Counted from the stretch's first letter, positions 32,154 through 41,910 are shown. The stretch is DNA of 64,000 nt from Oscillospiraceae bacterium (GCA_900770195.1 CAAGJI010000082.1:1-64000); one strand, 5' to 3'. Numbers and translations are program-made. The notes: generated from the sequence alone by a model not told the origin.

Positions 32154-34184
32154 ATGAGAAAAATTATTTTTAAGAAGGGAATATGTTCTGTTATTTGTGC
32201 ATCTTTGATTTTTCAAATGACTGCAATTAATGCATCGGCTGAAATTTCCGAAAATGAATACGCAGGACAGAACAGTATATCTGATAATGTTGAATTCAAA
32301 CAGATGAATTTTGCTCTTGCCAATACTTCAAAAGGCGGAACAGATTATTCAGAAACTAAAGAGGAAAATCTTGTTGATTTTCAGATGAACACAAGTCCGT
32401 CCTACATACCTGTAAAATATGATCTAAGAGATAAAAATTGTGTTACAAGTGTTAAAGACCAAGGCGAAGAGGGACTTTGCTGGGCTTTTTCAACTCTTGG
32501 AAGTGCTGAAAGCAACATTTTGAAACAGGGACTTTACTGTCCTGATGAATGGAAAACAAATGGGGAAATATCTCTTTCCGTTAATCATATGGCGTGGTTT
32601 CCTTTTACAAAAGATTCAAGAAGAGATGAACTTTCTGTCGGAGATTATATTGAATCCGAAAACAAGGGTTATGCAGGCGGAAATTCTTCAATAGCAGTGG
32701 CAGCACTTGCAAGCGGTACAGGTGCACAACTTACAGCCGCTGAAAGCAAAAAGTCAGACGGTTCATATTCAGAATATGAAAGATATTCTTCTTTTTACCG
32801 TCTTAATTCTTCACAATTTTTGTCAAAAACGACATCACAGGATGATGTTATTTCAATAAAAAAATGGATAATGGAAGATGGTGCTGTTGACGTTTCCTTC
32901 TACTATGATTCAGCTTTTTATACATACAACAAAAACAACACAGCATATTTCCAGAATGTTTATTCGGAAAAAAATACAAATCACGAAGTTTCAATTGTTG
33001 GCTGGGATGATAGTTTTGAGGTTTCAAACTTTAATTCAGCAGGTGGTACTCCTGAAAAACCCGGGGCATGGCTTATAAAAAACAGCTGGGGCAAAAATAA
33101 AAATGATGGTTATATATGGGTTTCATATTATGAACCATCTCTTTCAAGTTTTACACAGTTTATAATGGAACCATCTTCTGCTTCTGATAATATAATTCAA
33201 TATGACACTTCTGTATGTGTTAATGCTTATTCATTTGCTTCAACAGCAAATGTTTTCACAGCAGATTCACAGCAGACACTTAAATCAATAGGTTTCTATA
33301 TTTTCAATGACCTTTCAACAACTATTATTGCAGATGCTAAAATATATCTGCTTAAAAAAGGTTTTGAAAACCCTACAGACGGAACTCTTGTTAGAGAATT
33401 AAAGGGTACATACACTAATACAGGCTATAAACAGGCTGAACTTTCAGAACAGCTTCTTCTTGAAAAAGGACAAATGTATTCAATAGTTATGACATATAAA
33501 AAATCAGCAACAGATGAAACAACATACAGTCCTATTGAAGAGAACTGTGAAAGTCAGTGGTATAATTTCCATTACACTTCAAACCCTGGAGAAACATTTG
33601 TTGTTGACAAAGGGAAATGGGTTGATGCATATTATTATTCAGGAAAATATGGTGCATTCGGAAATGTTCCTATAAAAGCATACACTGACAACACTTCTGA
33701 AAATGCACTTACTGATGCTAAATCTGATTTTGCAGATGCGGTGAAACTTCTTACTGAAACCGACAAAAATTACTCTGCATCATCTGTGTATAAACAGGCA
33801 GCAGGTATTCAGACATCAAAGGATAATTCTTCATCAATAAAAATGCTTGAAACTGCATCTATGGATATATATTCATACCTTGAAACACTTGGTGCAGTTA
33901 AATATCCTGAAAATGCAATAAAGAAAATCGGTCTTGGCGATATAAATAAGGACCTTACAATAAATGCAAGCGATGCAGTTATAATGCTTAAAGTCTATGC
34001 ATCAACTCTTGCAGGAAATACTTATGACCTGACATATGCACAGGAAAAATATGCTGATGTAAATTCAGATGAAAAAATTGATTCAAAAGATGCTGTTATT
34101 TGTCTGAAATATTATGCAGATGTGCTTGCAGGTGTTACAACTGTTTCACTTGAACAGTATATGAGTGAAAGACAGGAAAGTTAA
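32154..34184 (+). CDS. Secreted papain-like cysteine protease with dockerin
   Basis: A 676-residue exported C1A-family peptidase. After a signal peptide (SVICASLIFQMTAINASA) comes the protease with Gln in KDQGEEGLC, Cys109, His277 (NHEVSIVGW) and Asn310 (IKNSWGKN), all intact. A beta-rich domain of about 190 residues follows (typical companion of bacterial C1 peptidases), then a helical spacer and one C-terminal dockerin with calcium loops DINKDLTINASD and DVNSDEKIDSKD. It probably joins a cellulosome-like complex and may trim or defend it. AAAGGTGG precedes ATG. The YmdB gene follows within three bases. Confidence 0.92.
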   Translation: MRKIIFKKGICSVICASLIFQMTAINASAEISENEYAGQNSISDNVEFKQMNFALANTSKGGTDYSETKEENLVDFQMNTSPSYIPVKYDLRDKNCVTSVKDQGEEGLCWAFSTLGSAESNILKQGLYCPDEWKTNGEISLSVNHMAWFPFTKDSRRDELSVGDYIESENKGYAGGNSSIAVAALASGTGAQLTAAESKKSDGSYSEYERYSSFYRLNSSQFLSKTTSQDDVISIKKWIMEDGAVDVSFYYDSAFYTYNKNNTAYFQNVYSEKNTNHEVSIVGWDDSFEVSNFNSAGGTPEKPGAWLIKNSWGKNKNDGYIWVSYYEPSLSSFTQFIMEPSSASDNIIQYDTSVCVNAYSFASTANVFTADSQQTLKSIGFYIFNDLSTTIIADAKIYLLKKGFENPTDGTLVRELKGTYTNTGYKQAELSEQLLLEKGQMYSIVMTYKKSATDETTYSPIEENCESQWYNFHYTSNPGETFVVDKGKWVDAYYYSGKYGAFGNVPIKAYTDNTSENALTDAKSDFADAVKLLTETDKNYSASSVYKQAAGIQTSKDNSSSIKMLETASMDIYSYLETLGAVKYPENAIKKIGLGDINKDLTINASDAVIMLKVYASTLAGNTYDLTYAQEKYADVNSDEKIDSKDAVICLKYYADVLAGVTTVSLEQYMSERQES

Positions 34185-34187
34185 AAA

Positions 34188-34952
34188 TTGAATATTTTAC
34201 TTATTGGTGATGTGGTTGCACAGTCCGGAGTTGAATTTCTTCAAAAAAAACTCGGCGAATTAAAGAATAAGTATAAAGCTGATATAACTGTTGTAAACGG
34301 TGAAAATTCAGCAGATGGCAATGGCATAACAAAACTTTCCGCAAGAGGTATAATTTCAGCAGGTGCTGATGTTATAACAACAGGAAACCATTGCTTTCAA
34401 AGAAACGATTGCGGAGAAGTTTTTGAAAACGAATACATAATAAGACCTGCAAATTATCCTGAAGGTAATGTTGGAGAAGGTTTTTGTATTTTAGATACAG
34501 GAAGAACGCAAATTGCTGTTTTAAATGTTATGGGAACATCTTTTTTAGACCCGCTTGACAACCCTTTTTCATGCGTTGAAAAGATTCTTGAAAAGATTGA
34601 TACAAAAAATATTTTTGTTGATTTTCACGCAGAATCAACGGCTGAAAAGCAGGCAATGGGTTATTTTCTTGAAGGAAAAGTTACAGCGGTTGCAGGAACT
34701 CACACACACGTTCAGACAGCTGATGAAAAAATTTTATCAGGCGGTACTGCATACATTTCAGACCTTGGTATGACGGGTGTGGAACGTTCTGTTCTTGGCA
34801 AGGATATAAAACCTGCACTCGACAGATTCCTCTACAGAACGCCCTCAAGGCTTAAAGAGGCAGAGGGTAAATGCTTTATGTGCGGTGTTTGCATAAATTT
34901 TGATGAAAAAACAGGAAAATCCCTGAAAATAGAGAGATTTCAGGTTAGATAA
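34188..34952 (+). CDS. YmdB-family metallophosphoesterase
   Basis: A 254-residue di-metal phosphodiesterase. In Bacillus YmdB acts on 2',3'-cyclic nucleotides and influences biofilm and motility. Motifs seen: MNILLIGDVV (metal Asp), VVNGENSADGNGI, ITTGNHCFQ, VDFHAESTAEK and GTHTHVQTADE. The start is TTG at 34188, with AGGAAAG in the end of the previous gene. It is co-transcribed with the dockerin protease, which is odd for a housekeeping gene. Ends at a strong bidirectional terminator. Confidence 0.92.
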   Translation: MNILLIGDVVAQSGVEFLQKKLGELKNKYKADITVVNGENSADGNGITKLSARGIISAGADVITTGNHCFQRNDCGEVFENEYIIRPANYPEGNVGEGFCILDTGRTQIAVLNVMGTSFLDPLDNPFSCVEKILEKIDTKNIFVDFHAESTAEKQAMGYFLEGKVTAVAGTHTHVQTADEKILSGGTAYISDLGMTGVERSVLGKDIKPALDRFLYRTPSRLKEAEGKCFMCGVCINFDEKTGKSLKIERFQVR

Positions 34953-34988
34953 AAAACAATCCCGACTTTAAAGTCGGGATTGTTTTTT
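34951..34988. terminator. Bidirectional terminator
   Basis: A perfect 19-bp inverted repeat (34951-34969 and 34970-34988; A-run, CCCGACTTT, AAAGTCGGG, T-run) between convergent genes. Confidence 0.97.
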
Positions 34989-34991
34989 ATT

Positions 34992-35396
34992 TTAAATCGG
35001 TTTCAAAAAGCTGAACACAGGAATATTTCTTAGTATTCCGAAAGCTATAAAAATTACAGCTGAAATAATAAAACAGACTCTAAAAAATGTGCTATTATGA
35101 TAAGTTTTTTTAGTTAATTTAAAATTATACAAAATTGCAATGATAATCCATAGCGGAATCATTATCATAAGCATCATATTCTCGTGAAAAGCCCTTTTAA
35201 AATCAAGATGTATAATTGCTATACACATTCTTGAAATGCCGCAGGAAGGGCAGTCAAAGCCTGTCACAGTCTTTATTGCACATGGAAAAGCAAACCCTGT
35301 AATTTTTATAAAAATATAATAAATCATTCCTATTAAAAGAACAGCGAGAAGAAAAATTATCTTCGGGCTGTTCTTTATTTTTTTCAGTAGTTTCAT
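34992..35396 (-). CDS. DUF2752 membrane protein
   Basis: A 134-residue protein with three hydrophobic segments. The family motif, FDCPSCGISRM, lies after TM1 and matches the CPxCGxTR core of DUF2752; function is unknown. Its start overlaps the end of the P-type ATPase gene by four bases (ATGA), so the two are translationally coupled and it belongs to the metal operon. Confidence 0.85.
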   Translation of the reverse strand: MKLLKKIKNSPKIIFLLAVLLIGMIYYIFIKITGFAFPCAIKTVTGFDCPSCGISRMCIAIIHLDFKRAFHENMMLMIMIPLWIIIAILYNFKLTKKTYHNSTFFRVCFIISAVIFIAFGILRNIPVFSFLKPI

Positions 35397-37309
35397 TTCT
35401 TAATGTTTCTAAGGGTTCTCATAGAATTGAGAATGCAGACAATAGTAACGCCGACATCTGCCAAAATACCCATAAACATATTTGCATGACCAATTGTTGC
35501 AAGGAAAAGTACAAGGCATTTTATGAAAAGTGCAAATACAACATTTCCCCATACAATAGACATACATTTTTTTGAATGCTTTATTGCAACAGGTATTTTT
35601 GATGGTTTATCATCCATAATAACAATGTCAGCAGCTTCAATTGCAGCATCGCTTCCCATTGCACCCATTGCAATTCCTGCATCAACCGAAGCAAGCACAG
35701 GGGCATCATTCATACCGTCACCTGCAAAAATGATAGTTCCGTTTTTAGAAAGAGTTTTTCTGAGTTCTTCCATTTTTTCAACTTTGTCAGCAGGCAAAAG
35801 TTTTGTGTAAACTTTATCAAGTTTAAGCTGAGATGCAACATATTCACCTGTTGCCTTTGAGTCACCAGTAAGCATAACAGTTTGTTTAACGCCAAGTTTT
35901 TTCATTTCAGCAACCGCCGCAGGACTGTCAGCTTTTATCTTATCTGAAATGCCGACATAACCGATATATTTTCCTGAAACGGCAACATAAACAATAGTCC
36001 CCTTAAAATCTGACTGTTTTGCGTCTATATTATTATTTTTCAACAGGTCATATTTACCGGCAAAAACTTCTTTTTCGTCAATTTTTGCTGAAACACCAAA
36101 ACCTGATATTTCTTTGACATCTGAAACCCTTGATTTATCAATTTCTTTCGCATATGCATTTTTTAAAGATAATGCAATAGGGTGATTTGAAAAACTTTCT
36201 GCAAGTGCCGCATACTCTATAAGAGATTCATTTGAAATATTTTCACAAGGTTTTACTTCTGAAACTGAAAATTTGCCTTCTGTGAGTGTTCCTGTTTTAT
36301 CCATAACAACAATTTCAGATTTTGCAAGTGCTTCAAGTGAATTGCCGCCCTTTATTAAAATACCATCTTTTGATGCACCGCCGATTGAACCGAAAAATGC
36401 GAGCGGTACAGATATTACAATAGCACAAGGACACGATACAACAAGGAATATCAACGCTCGCTGAATCCACATAACAAACTGTGAATCTGCCCCCATAACA
36501 AGCGATACAAATGGTGGAACAAATGCAACAAGAAGTGCAAGTATAACAACTATTGGTGTATAATACTTTGCAAATTTTCCAACGAAATTTTCTGCGTGAG
36601 ATTTCTTTTCAGATGCATTTTCAACAAGTTCAAGTATTTTTGAAACGGTCGATTCGCCAAATTCCTTTTCAGCTTTTATTTCAAGCACACCGCTTAAATT
36701 TATCGAACCGCTTAAAATCATATCCCCTTCTTTAAGCGAAGACGGAACAGATTCACCTGTTAAAGCTGATGTGTCAACCGTTGCAGAACCTTTCATAATC
36801 GTTCCGTCAACAGGCACTTTTTCACCAGGTTTTACAAGAACCGTATCACCGACAACAACTTCATCAGGGTCAACCGTTATTTCTTTTCCGTCACGAATGA
36901 CAACAGCCTCTTCAGGATACATTGTCATAAGGTCCGAAATGGAATTTCTCGACATTCCAACAGCATAGTTTTCAAAAAGCTGTCCTATTTGGAAAAATAA
37001 CATAACTTCAACAGCTTCTTCAAATTCTCCCGTACAGAAAGCACCAAAAACAGCAAGACACATAAGAAATTCTTCGTTAAAAACTTTTCCTCGCGCAATC
37101 ATCTTGCCTGTTTTTATCAAAACATCATAACTTACAATAATACAAGCTGCAAGATTTATGATAAGAAGTACAAAATTTATTTTTGTTCCAAAAGTCAGAA
37201 TATTTTCAGGCACAGTGTGTTCAACAATTATTCCCGCAATAAAAAGAACAAAACCTATAATTATTCTGTTAAATATCTTCTTTTGTTTTTTATTGAATTT
37301 GATTTTCAT
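35393..37309 (-). CDS. P1B-type heavy-metal-transporting ATPase (Zn/Cd/Co class)
   Basis: A 638-residue ATP-driven metal exporter. The membrane CPC motif (Cys293-Pro-Cys295 in VVSCPCAIVIS), phosphorylated Asp337 in MDKTGTLTEG, TGES in DTSALTGESVPSS and the hinge GDGMNDAPVLA are all intact. The CPC with this context fits the CadA/ZntA group. The usual N-terminal HMA domain is missing from the protein; a stand-alone HMA gene lies just upstream. ATG at 37309 has GGGTG six bases before it; a GTG three codons earlier overlaps that site. Confidence 0.93.
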   Translation of the reverse strand: MKIKFNKKQKKIFNRIIIGFVLFIAGIIVEHTVPENILTFGTKINFVLLIINLAACIIVSYDVLIKTGKMIARGKVFNEEFLMCLAVFGAFCTGEFEEAVEVMLFFQIGQLFENYAVGMSRNSISDLMTMYPEEAVVIRDGKEITVDPDEVVVGDTVLVKPGEKVPVDGTIMKGSATVDTSALTGESVPSSLKEGDMILSGSINLSGVLEIKAEKEFGESTVSKILELVENASEKKSHAENFVGKFAKYYTPIVVILALLVAFVPPFVSLVMGADSQFVMWIQRALIFLVVSCPCAIVISVPLAFFGSIGGASKDGILIKGGNSLEALAKSEIVVMDKTGTLTEGKFSVSEVKPCENISNESLIEYAALAESFSNHPIALSLKNAYAKEIDKSRVSDVKEISGFGVSAKIDEKEVFAGKYDLLKNNNIDAKQSDFKGTIVYVAVSGKYIGYVGISDKIKADSPAAVAEMKKLGVKQTVMLTGDSKATGEYVASQLKLDKVYTKLLPADKVEKMEELRKTLSKNGTIIFAGDGMNDAPVLASVDAGIAMGAMGSDAAIEAADIVIMDDKPSKIPVAIKHSKKCMSIVWGNVVFALFIKCLVLFLATIGHANMFMGILADVGVTIVCILNSMRTLRNIKK

Positions 37310-37355
37310 AACAATCACCCGTCTTACAGTCTTTTAAATAGAATTAAAAGATAAC

Positions 37356-37577
37356 TTATTTTATGATAATAGTACAGTCAGGTTCAATTCCCTTGCAGAT
37401 TTCAACAGCTTCTTTAAGGATTTCGTCAAATCTTGCATCATCTGCATCAAGAGTCATTTTCTGCATCATAAAATTAACGCTTACTTTGTTTACACCATCA
37501 ATTTTAGCAATACCGTCTTCCATTTTTTTGGCACAATGTGCACAGTCAAGATCTTCTAATTTAAATACTTTTTTCAT
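37356..37577 (-). CDS. Heavy-metal-associated (HMA) domain protein
   Basis: A 73-residue copper-chaperone-like fold with the metal pair Cys12 and Cys15 in LDCAHCAKKM. The DLDCAHC motif matches the HMA domain fused to Zn/Cd ATPases more than copper chaperones (MxCxxC). It is first in the operon and so probably works as a detached metal-binding module for the ATPase 46 bases downstream. GAGGT lies nine bases upstream of the ATG. Confidence 0.9.
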   Translation of the reverse strand: MKKVFKLEDLDCAHCAKKMEDGIAKIDGVNKVSVNFMMQKMTLDADDARFDEILKEAVEICKGIEPDCTIIIK

Positions 37578-37609
37578 TTTAATTACCTCACTTTAATTAA
37601 TCAATTCAT

Positions 37610-37631
37610 CAATCAATCATTTGATTGATTG
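37610..37631. promoter_or_regulatory. Operator palindrome of the metal operon
   Basis: CAATCAATCA (37610-37619) and TGATTGATTG (37622-37631), a perfect 10-2-10 inverted repeat just downstream of the -10 box. Size and place fit an ArsR/SmtB-type metal-sensing repressor. No such regulator gene is in the window. Confidence 0.7.
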
Positions 37632-37640
37632 TTCAATTGT

Positions 37641-37669
37641 ATTATACAACATTTTATTCCAGATGTCAA
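37641..37669 (-). promoter_or_regulatory. Promoter of the metal-efflux operon
   Basis: Minus-strand exact TTGACA (37664-37669) and TATAAT (37641-37646), spacer 17 bases, overlapping the operator's control range. Confidence 0.92.
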
Positions 37670-37773
37670 TAGTATATGCAAATTTATTTGTAAATAATGT
37701 ATTAACACAGCAAAACAGCCCGAATTAAAGAATATTTATAACCCGATATAAAAAAAATATATAATAAATTATA

Positions 37774-37802
37774 TTGACATTGATATTCAAATGTGCTATA
37801 AA
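37774..37802 (+). promoter_or_regulatory. Promoter of the FAD-linked oxidase gene
   Basis: TTGACA (37774-37779) and TATAAA (37797-37802), spacer 17 bases. Confidence 0.75.
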
Positions 37803-37850
37803 TATAATTGTAAATATCATAGTACTTTTATATGAAATGAGGAATGAAAA

Positions 37851-39227
37851 ATGAGTATATATGAGGATATTTTGAAAATAATAGGCGATAAAAAACGTGT
37901 TCTCAAAGGCGAAGAAGCAGAAAACAAGTATCTCAGCGATGCTTTAGGCAGAAGACACGGAACAGCCGATGCCATTGTTTTTGCTTTATCTGCAAAAGAA
38001 GTTTCAGAAGTATTCAAGTATGCAAATAAAAGAAAAATACACGTAACACCAAGAGGTGCAGGAACAAACCTCGTTGGTTCAACAGTTCCGCAATTTGGCG
38101 GAATAGTTATTGACGTTTCAAGAATGAACCATATACTTGAACTCGATGACAAAAATTTCACTTTGACAGTTGAACCGGGTGTTCTTTTAAAGGATATTCA
38201 AAGTTTTGTTGAAGAAAAAGGTTTCTTTTATCCGCCTGATCCGGGTGACAGAGAAGCAAGCATAGGCGGAAATATCAACACAAATGCAGGCGGTATGAGA
38301 GCTGTAAAATACGGTGTTACAAGAAACTTTGTGCGTGGTCTTGAATTTGTTTTGCCAAACGGCGATATAATAGAGGCAGGCAGTAAAAATGTCAAGGATA
38401 GTTCTGGTTTGTCGCTTACAAATTTTGTAATAGGTTCTGAAGGAACTCTTGCAATAGTAACAAAATGTATATTAAGACTTATTCCAAAGCCTGAAGAAGT
38501 TCTTAATATTCTTATAACATATCCTGATATGAAAAAAGCGTCTGAATCGGTTAATTCAATTATTAAAAATAATATAAACCCGACTGCAATTGAATTTATT
38601 GAAGATAATGTTATCGGACTTGCAGAAAAACACACAGGCAAAAAATTCCCTGCAAAAGCCCCTGCATATCTTCTTATAATTCTTGACGGAAACAGAAAAC
38701 AAATTGATGACGCTTCTGAAAAACTTAATGAAATTGTACTTGAAGATGGTGCAAATGAAGTTCTTGTTCTTGATGAAAAAGATGCAGCAGATGTATGGGA
38801 AATGAGAGGCTGTATTGTAAGGGCTGTCGAAGAATTTTCAATTCAGGAACCGCTTGATATAGTTGTTCCTATTGCAAAAATTGCCGAATTTATCGACTTT
38901 ATACACGAAACTGAAAAGAAAACAGGCGTAAATATGATAACATTCGGACATGCAGGCGATGGAAATATTCACCTTTGCATTCTTCGTGAGGACAGAACAG
39001 ATGAAGAATGGGAAAAAGACCTTTCAAATGTAACGGGTATACTCTACAAAAAAGCGTACGAATTTGGCGGACTTGCGTCGGGTGAACACGGCATAGGTCT
39101 TTCAAAACAGATACATTATCAGAACGAAACACCTCCTCAGAACCTTGCACTTATGAATGCGATAAAAAAAGCCTTCGACCCGAACGGAATTTTGAACAGC
39201 AAAAAATCTTATCTTTTCATAGATTAA
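37851..39227 (+). CDS. FAD-linked oxidase (GlcD-type glycolate/D-lactate dehydrogenase)
   Basis: A 458-residue flavoprotein that oxidises a 2-hydroxyacid, most likely D-lactate or glycolate. The N-terminal PCMH FAD domain includes VTPRGAGTNLVGS and YPPDPGDREASIGGNINTNAGG; the C-terminal oxidase domain ends with FGHAGDGNIHLCIL and GLASGEHGIGLSK, the diagnostic blocks. No glcE, glcF or electron-transfer flavoprotein genes adjoin it, so its electron acceptor is unclear. The ribosome site GAGGA is supplied by a copy of the AATGAGGAATGA repeat (37836-37847). Confidence 0.93.
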   Translation: MSIYEDILKIIGDKKRVLKGEEAENKYLSDALGRRHGTADAIVFALSAKEVSEVFKYANKRKIHVTPRGAGTNLVGSTVPQFGGIVIDVSRMNHILELDDKNFTLTVEPGVLLKDIQSFVEEKGFFYPPDPGDREASIGGNINTNAGGMRAVKYGVTRNFVRGLEFVLPNGDIIEAGSKNVKDSSGLSLTNFVIGSEGTLAIVTKCILRLIPKPEEVLNILITYPDMKKASESVNSIIKNNINPTAIEFIEDNVIGLAEKHTGKKFPAKAPAYLLIILDGNRKQIDDASEKLNEIVLEDGANEVLVLDEKDAADVWEMRGCIVRAVEEFSIQEPLDIVVPIAKIAEFIDFIHETEKKTGVNMITFGHAGDGNIHLCILREDRTDEEWEKDLSNVTGILYKKAYEFGGLASGEHGIGLSKQIHYQNETPPQNLALMNAIKKAFDPNGILNSKKSYLFID

Positions 39228-39243
39228 AAAATATATATTTTCA

Positions 39244-39284
39244 AACAAAAAACGGACTGCTTATGCAATCCGTTTTTGTTTTAT
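39244..39284. terminator. Bidirectional terminator
   Basis: AACAAAAAACGGA and TCCGTTTTTGTT arms around a short CTGCTTATGCAA centre, between the convergent oxidase and valS genes. Confidence 0.92.
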
Positions 39285-39291
39285 ATTTCAA

Positions 39292-41910
39292 TTAACCAAG
39301 CTGTTTTACTGAAAGTTCAATCTTCGACATTTTTTCCTTGGCTTTTGCAAGTTTTTCTCTTTCCTTTTCAACCTGTGCAGCAGGTGCTTTTGAAATGAAT
39401 CCCTGATTATTTAATTTCTTTTCAAGGAAGTCAATATCTTTCTGTACCTTTGCTTTTTCCTTTGCAAGTCTTGCAAGTTCTTTTTCCTTATCAACAAGCT
39501 GATCAAACGGAATGAAAATTCTTGCAAATTCTGTTACTGCTGTAACTGCATCAGGCATATCAAAGTGTGAACCTGTTTCAATTTCTGAAGCTGATGCAAG
39601 CTTTTCAAAGAATGCTGCTGAATTTTTGTAAAGTTCTTCCTCATTTGTTTCAATGAAAAGTTTTGCCTTTACTGACGGCGGTACGTTCATTTCATTTCTT
39701 CTGTTTCTTACCGCTTTTATTGCAGCTATAACCTTTTCAAACTGCTGTTCTTCTTCGTTAAATGTAAGTTTTTCATCATAAACAGGATAATCAGCTGTTA
39801 TAATCATTGACTTGCCGTCTTCAAGAGTCTGCCAGATTTCTTCTGTGATATATGGCATAAATGGGTGAAGAAGTTTAAGGCTTCCTTCAAGAACATAAAC
39901 AAGAACCGCCTGTGCGTCTTCCATAGTCTTTCCGCCAGCCTGAATACGTGGCTTTGTAAGTTCTATATACCAGTCACAATAAACGTCCCAGATGAAATCG
40001 TAAAGTTTGCTGCAAGCAACACCAAGTTCAAATTTATCAAGATTATAATTTACTTCTTTTGCAAGTTTATTAAATTTGCTTATAATCCACTTATCTTCAA
40101 CTCTGAGGTTTTCAGGTATTCCCTTAAATTCAAAGTCATCAGGAAGATTCATCATAACAAATCTTGAAGCATTCCAAAGTTTATTTGCAAAGTTTCTTGC
40201 AGATGTTACCTTTTCTGCCATATAACGCATATCATTACCAGGTGCATTACCTGTTGCAAGCATAAATCTTAATGCATCTGCACCATATTCGTCTATAACC
40301 TGAAGAGGGTCGATACCGTTTCCGAGTGACTTAGACATCTTTCTGCCCTGTGCATCACGTACAAGACCATGTATAAGAACTGTTTTAAATGGTACTTCGC
40401 CTGTATTTTTAAGTGCAGAGAACATCATTCTTACAACCCAGAAGAAAATAATATCATAGCCTGTTACAAGAGTTGCTGTCGGATAGAAATATTTTAAATC
40501 TTCTGTCTGTTCAGGCCAGCCGAGTGTTGAGAACGGCCAGAGTGCTGAACTGAACCATGTATCAAGTGTATCAGAGTCCTGACGCATAGGCTTTCCGCAC
40601 TTAGGACAAACCGCCTTGTCTTCCTTTGTAACAACCATTTCACCGCAGTCATCGCAATAGAAAGCAGGTATTCTGTGACCCCACCAAAGCTGACGTGAAA
40701 TACACCAGTCTTTTATATTTTCAAGCCAGTGATAATAAATCTTGTCGAATCTTTCAGGAACAAACTTTGTTTCGCCCTTTTTAACCGCTTCAATTGCAGG
40801 TTTTGCAAGTCCTTCCATCTTTACAAACCACTGTGTTGAAACTCTTGGTTCAACTGTGCTTCCGCATCTGTAGCAAGTACCTACATTGTGGTTATAGTCT
40901 TCTATTCTTACAAGTGCACCCTCTTTTTCAAGGTCTTCAACAATTGCTTTTCTTGCTTCATATCTATCCATACCTGCATATTTCGGATAATCATCAACAA
41001 TTTTAGCATCATCAGTCATAACATTTATAACTTCAAGATTATGTCTTAAACCTACTTCAAAGTCATTAGGGTCGTGTGCAGGAGTAATTTTAACAACACC
41101 TGTTCCAAAATCCATTTCAACGTATTCATCGCCAACAACAGGAATTTCTCTGTGAACAATAGGAAGAATAAGTGTTTTTCCGATAAGGTGCTTGTATCTT
41201 TCGTCATTCGGATTTACCGCAACCGCTGTATCTCCGAGGAGTGTTTCAGGTCTTGTTGTTGCAAGTTCAAGATATTCATCGCTATCTTTAAACTTATATC
41301 TTAAATGCCAGAAATGACCTGCCTGATCTTCGTATTCAACTTCAGCATCTGAAATTGATGTTAAACATTTAGGACACCAGTTTATTATTCTTTTGCCTCT
41401 GTAGATAAGACCTTCTTCGTAATATCTTACAAAAACTTCTTTAACTGCCTTGCTGCAACCTTCGTCAAGTGTGAATCTTTCTCTTGACCAGTCGCATGAT
41501 GAGCCAAGTTTTTTTAGCTGCTGAACTATTCTTCCGCCATACTGTTTTTTCCAGTCCCAAGCTCTTTCAAGGAATTTATCTCTTCCGATTTCTTCCTTTG
41601 TTATGCCTTCTTTACGCATTGCTTCAACAATTTTTGCTTCTGTTGCAATTGATGCGTGGTCCGTACCCGGAACCCAAAGTGCTGAATAACCGCTCATACG
41701 CTTCCATCTGATGAGTATATCCTGAAGTGTTTCATCAAGTGCATGCCCCATATGAAGCTGTCCTGTGATGTTTGGAGGCGGTATAACTATTGTATACGGT
41801 TTTTTCTTCGGGTCAGGATCTGCTTTGAAACAGCCCTTGTCATTCCACTCCTGATAAATCCTGTCCTCGAAATCTTTAGGACAGTATGCTTTTGCAAGTT
41901 CTTTCTTCAT
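39292..41910 (-). CDS. valS: Valyl-tRNA synthetase
   Basis: This class I enzyme charges tRNA-Val. The 872 residues contain the HIGH-type motif PPNITGQLHMGHALD (about 45), the editing domain with LATTRPETLLGDTAVAVNP, a zinc-like YCDDCGE/CPKCGK segment, the KMSKS motif in GRKMSKSLGNG, and a C-terminal coiled coil rich in Lys/Glu. ATG at 41910 is chosen; a TTG two codons earlier is also possible. It lies only 34 bases after the TPR gene, leaving no room for a T-box leader, so regulation is through the upstream promoter. Confidence 0.97.
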   Translation of the reverse strand: MKKELAKAYCPKDFEDRIYQEWNDKGCFKADPDPKKKPYTIVIPPPNITGQLHMGHALDETLQDILIRWKRMSGYSALWVPGTDHASIATEAKIVEAMRKEGITKEEIGRDKFLERAWDWKKQYGGRIVQQLKKLGSSCDWSRERFTLDEGCSKAVKEVFVRYYEEGLIYRGKRIINWCPKCLTSISDAEVEYEDQAGHFWHLRYKFKDSDEYLELATTRPETLLGDTAVAVNPNDERYKHLIGKTLILPIVHREIPVVGDEYVEMDFGTGVVKITPAHDPNDFEVGLRHNLEVINVMTDDAKIVDDYPKYAGMDRYEARKAIVEDLEKEGALVRIEDYNHNVGTCYRCGSTVEPRVSTQWFVKMEGLAKPAIEAVKKGETKFVPERFDKIYYHWLENIKDWCISRQLWWGHRIPAFYCDDCGEMVVTKEDKAVCPKCGKPMRQDSDTLDTWFSSALWPFSTLGWPEQTEDLKYFYPTATLVTGYDIIFFWVVRMMFSALKNTGEVPFKTVLIHGLVRDAQGRKMSKSLGNGIDPLQVIDEYGADALRFMLATGNAPGNDMRYMAEKVTSARNFANKLWNASRFVMMNLPDDFEFKGIPENLRVEDKWIISKFNKLAKEVNYNLDKFELGVACSKLYDFIWDVYCDWYIELTKPRIQAGGKTMEDAQAVLVYVLEGSLKLLHPFMPYITEEIWQTLEDGKSMIITADYPVYDEKLTFNEEEQQFEKVIAAIKAVRNRRNEMNVPPSVKAKLFIETNEEELYKNSAAFFEKLASASEIETGSHFDMPDAVTAVTEFARIFIPFDQLVDKEKELARLAKEKAKVQKDIDFLEKKLNNQGFISKAPAAQVEKEREKLAKAKEKMSKIELSVKQLG

